From Pseudalgibacter alginicilyticus (lineage in GTDB: Bacteria > Bacteroidota > Bacteroidia > Flavobacteriales > Flavobacteriaceae): DNA of 64,000 nucleotides. The notes under the pieces are model-generated. The model did no database searches. It was not told the DNA's origin and worked only from the letters and a program-made list of their open reading frames with translations. The position numbers were made by a program, and so were the translations under genes. Positions 1 to 9,003 of this stretch are shown one piece after another. The DNA lies in NCBI RefSeq assembly GCF_001310225.1, contig NZ_CP012898.1, forward strand, positions 1,116,001 through 1,180,000, in the 5' to 3' direction. Every line of letters starts with the position of its first letter. The stretch's first letter is position 1.

Positions 1-289
1 CACCATAAGCCAAAGGGCTTTCATCAAGAGTTAATATTTTAAAATGCGAGGTACCCATTGAGCTTTCTCCATTCCAATCCCATTGCAACGCAGATTTACC
101 ATATCTTACATGGGTATTGCTTAAAGATAATTTACCATGAGACGTATCATAATTTGTTAAGACGGTTTCATCTTCAAACGATTCTACTGTAGGTTTATAA
201 TTGTTTTGAGCAAAATTTATAGTTACCATCAAAAAAACGGTCACCAGAAGTAATCTCTGCTTTTTTGATCTTAAAAATGAATACATCAT
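1..289 (-). CDS. PL8-like polysaccharide lyase, N-terminal part only (runs off the window)
   Basis: Only the first 96 codons are inside the window. They begin with two adjacent ATG codons (289 or 286), a hydrophobic signal peptide ending near NFAQN, and then a segment starting VESFED. This segment resembles the start of the mature 1278-aa PL8 lyase encoded at 5055-8891 (ESFEASVP there), including a matching SALQWDWN versus SLEWNW stretch. That region corresponds to the N-terminal carbohydrate-binding-like domain (Lyase_N) of chondroitin-ABC-lyase-type PL8 enzymes. I infer a second, paralogous lyase of the same locus. The catalytic domain is not visible, so activity cannot be judged. It lies downstream of the sulfatase on the same strand with an 81-base gap. 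Confidence 0.6.
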   Translation of the reverse strand, partial: MMYSFLRSKKQRLLLVTVFLMVTINFAQNNYKPTVESFEDETVLTNYDTSHGKLSLSNTHVRYGKSALQWDWNGESSMGTSHFKILTLDESPLAYG

Positions 290-370
290 AATCTTATAAT
301 TTCTTTATTTTATACAAAAAGTAATTTCTTTAATTAAAAGGTTATACTAACTGAAATATTTTAATACTGC

Positions 371-1885
371 TTATTCTACCAATTTCTTGTAACGCTGTAA
401 CCAAGGATCTTTCTTCATTTCTAATTGTAATATCAATTCTGCTTTTAGTGTTTTTTCCAAAGTTGAATCTACACCTATCAAATTATTTTTTTGATAGGGA
501 TCCGCCATATTATCATATAACATTTTATGTTCCACACCAGCTTTGTCTATTGCAATTACATACGTATGCCTTTGAGTTCTGAGTCCTCTATGCCCTGAGG
601 CTGGCTGGCCTTCTTCAATATAGTAATACATGACAGAGGTGGGACGTTTTCCTCTATTTTTTAAAATGATTGATGACAAATCTTGACCATCCAAATTTTC
701 AGGGATTCCATCAGTTGTTCCCAACATATTTAACAGTGTTGGCATAACGTCAATAGGACTTATTAATAAATTATCTTTTTGACCTGCTTTAATTTTCTCT
801 GGCCAACGAATAATAAAAGGTATATTAATTGCTTCTTCATACCAAATATTTTTAGACATTAGCCCATGGCTCCCCATCATTTCACCATGATCGGAGCTTA
901 TAACAACAATAGTGTTTTTATCTAACCCCTCGTCTTCCAAGGTTTTTAATACACGGCCTATTTGCTCATCAACTCCTGTTACCATAGCAAAATAATCACG
1001 CACATGTTCTTTTGCTAAATTTACACGATTTCTAGTGGCTCCATTATGAAATGCTAAATGACCAGCATCGGTTTGTAAATTGACATTACCTCTAACCAAT
1101 AACTCCTCTAAAGATTTATCTTTATAAGTTTCCAAATATTTTTCAGGCACATACTGATAAGGGGGGTGTGGAGGATTTACAGACCAAAAAAGTGCAAATG
1201 GCTTATTTCCATCTCTTGTTTTTTCTGAAGGGTTTTTCAAATAATCAATAATAACATTAGCTTCATGTATTGGAGACCATTCTTTTACAAAAGTTAGCTC
1301 GTCTTCTTTAGCATCATTTACCCAATAATGCGGCTCATTATGCACGTCAAAAGTCCCATAAGAATACCAAAAATTAAATCCGTGACGCTGTTCTTTAGGA
1401 GTATATGCATCCCATACAATAGAATCTTTACCTGGTATGGGAGGCGGTGAAGTAAGGTGTAACTTACCAACATAACCTGCATCATACCCATTTTTAACCA
1501 AAACATCAGAAAAACTAACATCTTCTTTTTGCCAAGAATTATTATACTTATAGCGTCTAGAGTTACTGTTACTCAATACATTATTATTATATGGTAATTT
1601 CCCTGTCATAAGCATACCCCGGTAAGGGCTACACAAAGGGAAACTGCTTATGGCATTTGAAATAACCATTCCTTCTTTAGCTAATTTATCTAAATTAGGT
1701 GTAACAACAGGGTCTTGATTATTAATCCCTATTGCTGCATTTCTTAACTGGTCGGGGAATATAAAAAGTAAATTTGGTTTTTGAACTTCATCAAGCTTTT
1801 CTGATTTTTTTTTGATTAAACTTATATAGCCTAATAACAATAAAATTGAAGAAATAGCAATTATATATTTAAAGGAATACCTCAT
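371..1885 (-). CDS. S1-family sulfatase
   Basis: A 504-aa arylsulfatase-type enzyme that would remove sulfate esters from the glycan. Residues 7-24 form a hydrophobic segment that anchors or exports the protein. The metal-binding start of the fold is PNLLFIFPDQLR (37-48), and the sulfatase signature C85-S-P-Y-R89 carries the cysteine that is matured to formylglycine. Later conserved elements are SSDHGEMMGSHG, which contributes Asp/His metal ligands, and a C-terminal arginine-rich segment (GHRGLRTQRHTYVI). The length is normal for S1 sulfatases. It lies 22 bp downstream of the GH88 gene and is probably co-transcribed with it. Sulfatase, GH88 and PL8 together point to a sulfated glycosaminoglycan-like substrate. 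The exact S1 subfamily and sulfate position cannot be read from the sequence. Confidence 0.9.
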   Translation of the reverse strand: MRYSFKYIIAISSILLLLGYISLIKKKSEKLDEVQKPNLLFIFPDQLRNAAIGINNQDPVVTPNLDKLAKEGMVISNAISSFPLCSPYRGMLMTGKLPYNNNVLSNSNSRRYKYNNSWQKEDVSFSDVLVKNGYDAGYVGKLHLTSPPPIPGKDSIVWDAYTPKEQRHGFNFWYSYGTFDVHNEPHYWVNDAKEDELTFVKEWSPIHEANVIIDYLKNPSEKTRDGNKPFALFWSVNPPHPPYQYVPEKYLETYKDKSLEELLVRGNVNLQTDAGHLAFHNGATRNRVNLAKEHVRDYFAMVTGVDEQIGRVLKTLEDEGLDKNTIVVISSDHGEMMGSHGLMSKNIWYEEAINIPFIIRWPEKIKAGQKDNLLISPIDVMPTLLNMLGTTDGIPENLDGQDLSSIILKNRGKRPTSVMYYYIEEGQPASGHRGLRTQRHTYVIAIDKAGVEHKMLYDNMADPYQKNNLIGVDSTLEKTLKAELILQLEMKKDPWLQRYKKLVE

Positions 1886-1907
1886 AAATAGTTACACGTT
1901 TCATTTT

Positions 1908-3176
1908 TTATATTTTTTCTTGTATTTTTTTCAATCTATCCAAAGCTTCAATATAATAATAGTCGGCATAAATTAAAGCCACATCAATTTCATGACCTAA
2001 CGATTTTGCACCTGTAGAATGTAATAAAAATGAATCTGCTTTTCCAACTGCCGAATACTTTTCGGAGCCTAAAGATTTTAGCATTTTTAAAGCTTCATTA
2101 TAATAACGCTCTTGATCTTCTTTATTATCAACAAGGGTACTTAAATCTAACAATGCTGAGGCTACAACTGCTGCTGCCGATGCGTCTTTTTCCTCCTTTG
2201 GATCATTTTGAACATCAAAATCCCAGGCAGGAACCATATCTTCTGGCAGAAGCGACAAATATTTATCTGCTAATTTTTGAGCAAAATCCAAAAACTTTTT
2301 GTCCTTAGTTTCTTTGTAAACCAAAGTATATCCATAAACGCCCCAAGCTTGACCTCTTGACCAACGACTATTATCAGCATACCCCTGTTTAGTGTGCCTA
2401 TTCAAAATAGCTCCTGAAATAGAATCATATTCAATAACATGCCATGATGTATAATCTGGTCTGAAATGATTTTTCATTGTAGTTTCAGCATGTTTAACTG
2501 CAATATCATAATGCGATTTGCTACCACCGTGCTTTGCCGACCAAAATAATAATTCTAAATTCAACATATTATCTATGATAGTAATGTGTTGCTGCCAGCG
2601 AGGGTGCATTTTATTAGACCATGATCTGATAGTTCCCACTTTAGGATTGTATCTACTAGCCAAAGAATTTGCTGATGTTATAAGAATATCTTTATACTCT
2701 TTTTTTCCTCCAATCTCGTAACCAAGCCCATAAGCGGGAAACATCATAAATCCAATATCGTGATGCTCAGTAATATTTTTAAAATCCTCAAATACCTCGG
2801 TTCGCTTAATAGCTTCTTCTTTCCATCTTTCATTACCTGTAGCTTCATAAGTGTACCACAAAATGCCTGGATAAAAACCAGAAGTCCAAATTAATTTATC
2901 ATTTGGTACTTGCTTCCATTCTGTTTCATTGGTTTCAATTAAACGCGGATGTTTAGTAAGGTCTGTTAATTTAGGTGCTGCTATCTCTAATTGTGATTCA
3001 CAGTCATTAATTAATTTATCTAAATCTAAACTCACATTGTTATCAGATGTTGCTAAAGCAATTTGTTGAGTTTTAGAATTTTTACAACTTATTATAAAAA
3101 CTAAAAGACCTGTAAAAAAAAGTTTTTTAAAAGGAAACCTTAGTTCTTTGAGTAAATTTAAATTGTTATCCATCAT
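1908..3176 (-). CDS. GH88 unsaturated glucuronyl hydrolase, lipoprotein
   Basis: This 422-aa protein matches glycoside hydrolase family 88, which hydrates the 4,5-unsaturated uronic acid left at the non-reducing end by polysaccharide lyases such as PL8. The (alpha/alpha)6-barrel hallmarks are visible: HHDIGFM with Asp140 and IIDNMLNL with Asp202. Their 62-residue separation agrees with the two catalytic aspartates known for bacterial unsaturated glucuronyl hydrolases (D88 and D149 in the Bacillus GL1 enzyme). The motif YADNSRWSRGQAWGVYG is also typical. A lipobox ending at Cys31 (FIISC) suggests a membrane-anchored, probably periplasmic enzyme. Two adjacent ATG codons make the start uncertain by one residue. 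A tandem repeat of the putative HTCS operator lies 82-117 bp upstream, so this gene probably starts its own transcript. Confidence 0.93.
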   Translation of the reverse strand: MMDNNLNLLKELRFPFKKLFFTGLLVFIISCKNSKTQQIALATSDNNVSLDLDKLINDCESQLEIAAPKLTDLTKHPRLIETNETEWKQVPNDKLIWTSGFYPGILWYTYEATGNERWKEEAIKRTEVFEDFKNITEHHDIGFMMFPAYGLGYEIGGKKEYKDILITSANSLASRYNPKVGTIRSWSNKMHPRWQQHITIIDNMLNLELLFWSAKHGGSKSHYDIAVKHAETTMKNHFRPDYTSWHVIEYDSISGAILNRHTKQGYADNSRWSRGQAWGVYGYTLVYKETKDKKFLDFAQKLADKYLSLLPEDMVPAWDFDVQNDPKEEKDASAAAVVASALLDLSTLVDNKEDQERYYNEALKMLKSLGSEKYSAVGKADSFLLHSTGAKSLGHEIDVALIYADYYYIEALDRLKKIQEKI

Positions 3177-3257
3177 AATTATTATTAATATTTATTTTTA
3201 GTCTCTCTAAATTTTTAAGAAACTTATGCAAAGCAAAGCATCATTCCGCAAAAAAAA

Positions 3258-3293
3258 GGGGGATATACGTTCTTCTAAAAGGGGTAACTGTTC
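3258..3293. promoter_or_regulatory. Tandem direct repeat, candidate HTCS operator upstream of GH88
   Basis: Two related 13-15-base units end in GTTC at 3272 and 3293, 21 bp apart: GGGGGATATACGTTC (3258-3272) and GGGGTAACTGTTC (3281-3293). Closely related pairs occur upstream of the genes starting at 4881 and 14812 at similar distances. Direct repeats about two helical turns apart suit binding by an AraC-type HTH dimer such as the C-terminus of the HTCS encoded at 15014-19162. The function is inferred. Confidence 0.55.
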
Positions 3294-3317
3294 TAATTGC
3301 ATTTACTTTGTTAAAAC

Positions 3318-3364
3318 AATGGAGGCCGAACTAAAAAATTGTTGATTTGTAGACGGCCTCCATT
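3318..3364 (-). terminator. Hairpin terminator after the discoidin-like protein gene
   Basis: An 11-bp perfect inverted repeat (AATGGAGGCCG at 3318-3328, complement at 3354-3364) with a 25-base loop lies between the stop of the gene ending at 3403 and the GH88 promoter region. The following T-run on the minus strand is weak, so termination may be partial. Confidence 0.5.
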
Positions 3365-3402
3365 TTATATTAATTTTGAACGCTAATTAACATCCTTATT
3401 TT

Positions 3403-4881
3403 CTAATTTATCAATACTTTTTTTGTAGCCACACCACCTGTTTGAGACTCAATTCTTAAAATATAAACCCCTTTAGAATAGTTTGAAACATTAATAGGCT
3501 GAGCATTCATTTTATTATAAATCACTTTACCTGTTACATCAATCAGTTTTACATTTTTAATATTGATATCAGAATTTAACTTACTAATATTTATAAAACT
3601 ATTGGATGGGTTTGGGTAAACTGCAAAAGCAGTTTTTAATTCACTGTCGTTATTTGTTGACAAAACAGAATCATCTACAGTAAAGTCAAGTTGGTGTAAT
3701 GCTGTATATGCACCTATTGGCGTCCAAGCTTCTGCCAGCACAAAACGATAATATCTATATGCTTGCGAAGTTGATAAAGTAATAGAATATTCGAAACCTG
3801 CTCCACTATTAGAACTAAACATTCCAAGAGGAGTACTTAAATCATCCCATGTACTATCGTCATTACTACCTTGAACAATCCACTTTGATTCATTCCCAGA
3901 CGTTCCTTGATTTGAAGTACCATTTACTAAAATATATCTAACTTCAGAAACAAGTATTGGATTGTATACACTCGCTACTTCAAATTTATAACCTTCTCCT
4001 ATTGGTATTAGCGATTGAGCCAACCTAGGAACAGTCGTACCCGTAGTTAAAACATCAGCCCATTTAGTTGTATTTGTAAAATTACTTTCTGAAATAGCCG
4101 CACTAGGGGTATTGAAAATATTCGTTTGTCCTGAAGAACTTGTGTTTAAAGCAGAAAAAGCTCCATTGGCTACATCTTGTAAGGTCGCATCAAATCTTAC
4201 ATCCGAAATATAAAATGTACCATGTTGGCTAACGCCAGCTTCATAAGCCGTGTCATCAGTTTCTATTTTAAATGCTACCGTTACCGATGAACTATTATAT
4301 GCTGATAAATCTAACTCTCCATATACATACGTTTGAGGTGAAACATCAGATGTTGCTATGCTACCAACAATATTTGCGGTTTCATTAGTCCAGGTTGCCG
4401 TATTTGGCAAATCGCCATGCGTATAATTTTCCGAAACCCAAACAGTAAGAGTTGCTCCTCCTCCAACAACATACCTTTGTTGTGTCCAAAAAGAAACCTT
4501 TGGCGCATTAGCTGTAGAAAGATCTTGATTAGTCATTAAAGCCCAAGCTTCAATTTCATGATTTAAAATTGACGGTGAACTACCTGACACATTACCAAAA
4601 GCTATGGCTCTTTGGTCTCTTGTTGCACCTGCTGGCACTCTATCAATTGGTCTAGAATTTTCATCAAAAACAGGGCTTGAATCAGTAGCATCAACAATAT
4701 CACTTACTCTTTTACCTAACTCAATAGCAGTCTGTCCTCCTAAGGCTACCTGTTGCACAGTAAAACCTCTCGTACCATTATCATATCTAAAATCTTCATA
4801 ATGGATTGTTTGTGCATTCATAGAGAGCACCATCATTCCAAATATTGAAAATGACAAGATTATTTGTGTAATTTTTTTCAT
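3403..4881 (-). CDS. Secreted T9SS protein with a YEDFRY module and a discoidin-like (F5/8 C) domain
   Basis: A 492-aa secreted protein with no recognised catalytic domain. It has a signal peptide ending in NAQ (residues 22-24), then a module starting IHYEDFRYD and running to about residue 235. An F5/8 type C-like domain follows (KWADVLTTG, then WIVQGSNDDSTWDDL and RYYRFVL, typical of discoidin folds). It ends in a type A T9SS sorting domain (VYPNPSNSFINIS through GVYILRIE to VLIN). The first module is clearly related to the C-terminal module of the PL8 lyase at 5055-8891. I infer a surface or released glycan-binding protein of this locus. It has its own upstream operator-like repeats and a downstream hairpin, so it may form a single-gene transcript. 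Confidence 0.75.
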   Translation of the reverse strand: MKKITQIILSFSIFGMMVLSMNAQTIHYEDFRYDNGTRGFTVQQVALGGQTAIELGKRVSDIVDATDSSPVFDENSRPIDRVPAGATRDQRAIAFGNVSGSSPSILNHEIEAWALMTNQDLSTANAPKVSFWTQQRYVVGGGATLTVWVSENYTHGDLPNTATWTNETANIVGSIATSDVSPQTYVYGELDLSAYNSSSVTVAFKIETDDTAYEAGVSQHGTFYISDVRFDATLQDVANGAFSALNTSSSGQTNIFNTPSAAISESNFTNTTKWADVLTTGTTVPRLAQSLIPIGEGYKFEVASVYNPILVSEVRYILVNGTSNQGTSGNESKWIVQGSNDDSTWDDLSTPLGMFSSNSGAGFEYSITLSTSQAYRYYRFVLAEAWTPIGAYTALHQLDFTVDDSVLSTNNDSELKTAFAVYPNPSNSFINISKLNSDINIKNVKLIDVTGKVIYNKMNAQPINVSNYSKGVYILRIESQTGGVATKKVLIN

Positions 4882-4954
4882 AATAAATAAATTTAAGTTA
4901 AACGGAAAAACATTTTGTTTGAAGTAAAATTACCTGATAATCAAATATTTTAAG

Positions 4955-4991
4955 AGGGCTTAACTGTTCTTAAGGGTGGGCATAGCTGTTC
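4955..4991. promoter_or_regulatory. Tandem direct repeat, candidate HTCS operator upstream of the discoidin-like gene
   Basis: Units AGGGCTTAACTGTTC (4955-4969) and GGGCATAGCTGTTC (4978-4991) end 22 bp apart, 71-110 bp upstream of the start at 4881. The spacing, order and CTGTTC core match the pairs at 3258-3293 and 14881-14915. Confidence 0.55.
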
Positions 4992-5054
4992 AAAAACCTA
5001 ATAATGACTTATTTTCACTGAAACAACAAAGGATATCCGTATTTCAAATAACTT

Positions 5055-8000
5055 TTAATTGATTATAATTTTTTTTATAATTACCTGAGCGTTATTTGTT
5101 TTTATAGCCAAAAAATAAAGTCCTTTCGAGAAATTACTTACAAGAATTGAATCGCTATTAACACGACTACTGTATATCGTTTTTCCGGTTATATCAATAA
5201 GACTCACCTCATTTATATCAATCTCCTCTTTTAAAATATCTATATTCAAAATATTACTTGTAGGATTGGGATACACATTAATATGATTCTCATTTAAAAC
5301 AGTATTTTTTTCAACAGATAAAGTTGTGGATTGCGCATAAAATTGTAAGTCAGAAAAATAAAATGTCCCATTTCTATTTGTACTACTATAGTTAGTATCA
5401 CTCCCTTGATAACGACAAGCTAAAGTAACTGAAGTTCCATTTGCTCCATTAGCATAAGGTGTTAAATCTACAACCCCCTTTACAAAGATAAGTCCATCTG
5501 ATGTTTCAGCTAATTTACCAGAATACAATGGTAGTACTGTCCATGATGTTGTTGTTGGGTTGCCTGTATATGCTGTAGAAACTAACATAGTTACAGTAGC
5601 AATATCACCATTACCATAACGTCTTTCTGTCCAAAACGAAGCATATTTATAAGTATCATTGGTATTAATTCGTGGGTTTGATTCTGTTAAATCTAAAGTT
5701 GTAAAAACAGCATATGCATCCACAGGAAAGTTTGTAGTTCCATCATTTCCTGAAATAGAAATACTCCTTTGGTCACTTGAATCCCCTTGAGGTATTCTAT
5801 TAGAAGGCCTATCCGTTTCTGGATTAAACAAATTTTTACTATCTGCTAAATCAGGAATATCGCTCACTCTATTTAAAATACTTGAAACATTAGTATGCCC
5901 ACCATCATTTTCAATATATTTAGTAAATCCATTATTCCCTAAATCATATCTAAAATCTTCGTAATATACTATTGGATAATCAGGGTTTTCATATCCATTA
6001 GAAAGCACAATATCAACAGGCAAACCATTTTTTGCCTCAATTGACAATACTGTTTCTCCTGTATTTACGGTTGCACTCACTGCACCTCCATTACTTGAAG
6101 CTAATGTCCACTCTCCATTAATTGTAATATCTATAATTCTTACTTGACTATCTCCATTATTCGCTGCAAAATTTAAATCTGGACTTACAACAGATATATT
6201 TAAATTATTACCAATTTCTTCAGCCATTACTAAGCATGGACCTAAGTTTTCTTTTATAGGTGTAGTTGTTCCATAATTACCCCCATCAAAAAGAGCATAG
6301 CCATATATGTTATTATATTTTACAATATGAGCTGTTTGATTTTTTTGAATAACCTCATAATAAGCCGTTTCTTCATTAGCCATATTAGCACTAAATGCTA
6401 CCATATCTGTGGCATTCGTTCCTGGTATGATAACATATTCATACCCCACATCAATTGGACTTGAGCCATGTGTTATATAAGCAGATGCAAAATTCCCATT
6501 TGTATCAGCTCCATTCCCTGTTTCAGAAGGAGAATCTTGATTTTTTCTATCAATAACCACAGAATTTCCACTCTTAACATAATACCCTGTATTTACAGCA
6601 TCCATTAACCAATGGTCAGCGGTATTAGATAAAATATTGTTATAAGGAAATGTAGCTACCTCAGTATTATTTATATTCACTGCAGCAGAGGTAGAACTTA
6701 GATAATTTTGAAATAAATTAGTAGCAATTAAACCAGATGCACTGTTTATGTTACTCCCTAAACAAATAAGTTTTCCATCAAAACAAAATACCGATTTTTT
6801 AAACTTAAAGTCCGCATCATGTGTTGAAGAAATGTCTTTTTGAGTAAAGTCCATTCCAAAAACACCATAATTCCCTTCTATATCCCTATCAATATAATAA
6901 TTTACTTTAGAACCAAATCTTAAACTTGCAGCAAAATTAGAATCTGTTGTTTCATCTAATCTACTTGTATCTGCCAACAGATCATTCCATGACAAAAATT
7001 TAGTGGTAGCACCTGGTGTTCGTCTCCAATCCCAGCCATTTATATTAAACTTAGAATTAGTATGTCCGCCTTGATACATAATTTCTATTGCACCATAACT
7101 TTGATACCTTCCATATCGATTATCTGAACTATAAATTTCTGAGCCCCAAAAATATTTATTAAACCCTTTAATATCGGCTACCCAATTATCTTGCCTATAC
7201 ACCCCTAAATTTGCAAAATTAACTTGCCAAAATCCCGTTGGTGCTACTTCAGTGCCATAAGTAGATGTTTCTGAATCACTGCCATACATGTAATTATAAG
7301 CCTTTAACAAATCAGTATCTACGGGACTTGCCAAACCTAAATCTTTCAAACCATTTTTAAATGATGGATTTACAAACGGATTTCTACCTGACAATGAATT
7401 TGGAATATCTCCACTTGCCGAAATTACCCGTGCTAATAACAACGCTTTTTTTAAAACCTCTTTTGTATTTGTTTCAACAGCAAATTCACCTTCTGATAAG
7501 TAATTTACAGCCTTTGATATTTCATTATAACCTAAAAAAGCATAACCTGGATAATAAGTATTATGATGAAACCCTGTAAAATCAATTTTCATTCCTTGAC
7601 CTTCCTTGGGGTAAAGCGTTAAAAAATTTTCTAAATAATTCTTATAGCCTTTTAAATATTGAACTTTTTCTGCATCGGTGCTTTTGTACAAACAAGCCCC
7701 TAATCTATTAAGAGAACGTGTATTAGCATCATCCATATTACTACTTGAGGCTGTTGGCTCCCAAATTCCATCTAAAGCAATATACCATTCTACCATTTTT
7801 TGGGCATCATTCCACAATTCTTCTGTTTTTAATTCAGTTTCCATCAAATGAATTGCTGCAGCAATATTTCGAAAGTTATATCCTATATGATGAATGGTCT
7901 CCATGATACTACCATCTGCAAAACCTTGGTCTAATAAGTACCGTACTGTATTAAGAAAATAATTTTTGCTTGTTGAACTTAATGTATATGTATAATCTCT

Positions 8001-8891
8001 AGCAAAAGTTAAAATATAATCATCAACTGCTTTTATATTTTGTGAATTAGAATAATCTTGACCATACAGCGGACTCCCTTTTATCAAACCTCCTGAATAA
8101 TCAATATTTAGTGCATTGTATTTAGAAATTGCACTTGTAACTGCACTAACGCTTGGTGCAGAACCTTTAATTGAGGCATCATATTTTTGTTTAATACTTT
8201 CTAAATCTGATAATTCTTGTGTTGTTGGTGTTGTTAAAGGAAGTTTCATTAAAGTTTGAAAATACATCATATCTCCCCAATGTTCATTATTATTTAAGGT
8301 GATAAATGGCAATTGATAATCAGCACTTCTACTCGTATTTCTAGCCATTGTATAATCTATATAATCAAAAAAGAATGTACCACTGCCTGTACTTGGTGCT
8401 TTAATTTTCATGGTGGTGATATTGTTAGAACTTTTTATACCTGACATTTCATTTACGTAGCTTGCTGATGCTGCTCGCCACCCATAAAAATTTAACTGAA
8501 AGGTATAATAAAACTGTAATGTATTTGTATTGTCATAAAACTCAACAGTCATTGATGAATCTGAAATTGCAGACACATTATACACCCACATTCTAAACAT
8601 ATTGTAATAATACCCATCTACTTCAGACGGTACGAGACCGTGACTTTGCAAATTATCAACAGTAATAATAGCATCCGCTGTCCAATTCCATTCTAAGGAT
8701 TGATTTCCTAATTTATAATGATCTGTGGATGTACTTAAAGTTCCATTTGAAGTATTCCAATGAGCAGGTACTGATGCTTCAAAAGATTCATCTTGTGCAT
8801 ACATTTGCATACTCAAACACAACACAGTACAAGCTATTAATACAAACTGTTGTATAGTTATCTTTAATCTTTTATGTATAAACTGTATCAT
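5055..8891 (-). CDS. PL8 polysaccharide lyase (chondroitin ABC lyase-like) with T9SS tail
   Basis: A 1278-aa secreted lyase that would cleave a uronic-acid-containing chain by beta-elimination, producing the unsaturated ends used by GH88. After a signal peptide (to about 33) there is an N-terminal jelly-roll-like domain (about 35-185). The alpha-helical catalytic domain carries H443 and Y450 (GFHHNTYYPGY) and R503 (NSLSGRNPF); these spacings match H501, Y508 and R560 of Proteus chondroitinase ABC I. NRYGRYQSYGAIEIM carries the likely conserved Glu. Beta-sandwich domains follow, then an extra YEDFRYD module shared with the neighbouring secreted protein, and a type A T9SS sorting tail starting VYPNPTSN. 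The substrate could be chondroitin, dermatan or hyaluronan; the sulfatase favours a sulfated one. A hairpin separates it from the upstream DUF5017 gene. Confidence 0.9.
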   Translation of the reverse strand: MIQFIHKRLKITIQQFVLIACTVLCLSMQMYAQDESFEASVPAHWNTSNGTLSTSTDHYKLGNQSLEWNWTADAIITVDNLQSHGLVPSEVDGYYYNMFRMWVYNVSAISDSSMTVEFYDNTNTLQFYYTFQLNFYGWRAASASYVNEMSGIKSSNNITTMKIKAPSTGSGTFFFDYIDYTMARNTSRSADYQLPFITLNNNEHWGDMMYFQTLMKLPLTTPTTQELSDLESIKQKYDASIKGSAPSVSAVTSAISKYNALNIDYSGGLIKGSPLYGQDYSNSQNIKAVDDYILTFARDYTYTLSSTSKNYFLNTVRYLLDQGFADGSIMETIHHIGYNFRNIAAAIHLMETELKTEELWNDAQKMVEWYIALDGIWEPTASSSNMDDANTRSLNRLGACLYKSTDAEKVQYLKGYKNYLENFLTLYPKEGQGMKIDFTGFHHNTYYPGYAFLGYNEISKAVNYLSEGEFAVETNTKEVLKKALLLARVISASGDIPNSLSGRNPFVNPSFKNGLKDLGLASPVDTDLLKAYNYMYGSDSETSTYGTEVAPTGFWQVNFANLGVYRQDNWVADIKGFNKYFWGSEIYSSDNRYGRYQSYGAIEIMYQGGHTNSKFNINGWDWRRTPGATTKFLSWNDLLADTSRLDETTDSNFAASLRFGSKVNYYIDRDIEGNYGVFGMDFTQKDISSTHDADFKFKKSVFCFDGKLICLGSNINSASGLIATNLFQNYLSSTSAAVNINNTEVATFPYNNILSNTADHWLMDAVNTGYYVKSGNSVVIDRKNQDSPSETGNGADTNGNFASAYITHGSSPIDVGYEYVIIPGTNATDMVAFSANMANEETAYYEVIQKNQTAHIVKYNNIYGYALFDGGNYGTTTPIKENLGPCLVMAEEIGNNLNISVVSPDLNFAANNGDSQVRIIDITINGEWTLASSNGGAVSATVNTGETVLSIEAKNGLPVDIVLSNGYENPDYPIVYYEDFRYDLGNNGFTKYIENDGGHTNVSSILNRVSDIPDLADSKNLFNPETDRPSNRIPQGDSSDQRSISISGNDGTTNFPVDAYAVFTTLDLTESNPRINTNDTYKYASFWTERRYGNGDIATVTMLVSTAYTGNPTTTSWTVLPLYSGKLAETSDGLIFVKGVVDLTPYANGANGTSVTLACRYQGSDTNYSSTNRNGTFYFSDLQFYAQSTTLSVEKNTVLNENHINVYPNPTSNILNIDILKEEIDINEVSLIDITGKTIYSSRVNSDSILVSNFSKGLYFLAIKTNNAQVIIKKIIIN

Positions 8892-8927
8892 AACAACATT
8901 TTTTAGAAGTTAACTTTTAATGATATT

Positions 8928-8982
8928 AAAAACCCCCAATACCTATACAAAATATTCAGTATAGGTTAATGAGGATTTTCTT
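8928..8982 (-). terminator. Long imperfect hairpin between the DUF5017 and PL8 genes
   Basis: Perfect 8-bp arms ACCTATAC (8941-8948) and GTATAGGT (8959-8966) extend with mismatches through a C-rich and a G-rich arm. Read on the minus strand, the hairpin is followed by GGGGGTTTTTAA. It could act as a partial terminator or RNA-processing site that lowers PL8 expression relative to SusCD. Confidence 0.45.
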
Positions 8983-9003
8983 GCTATTAATATATTTTAG
9001 TAT

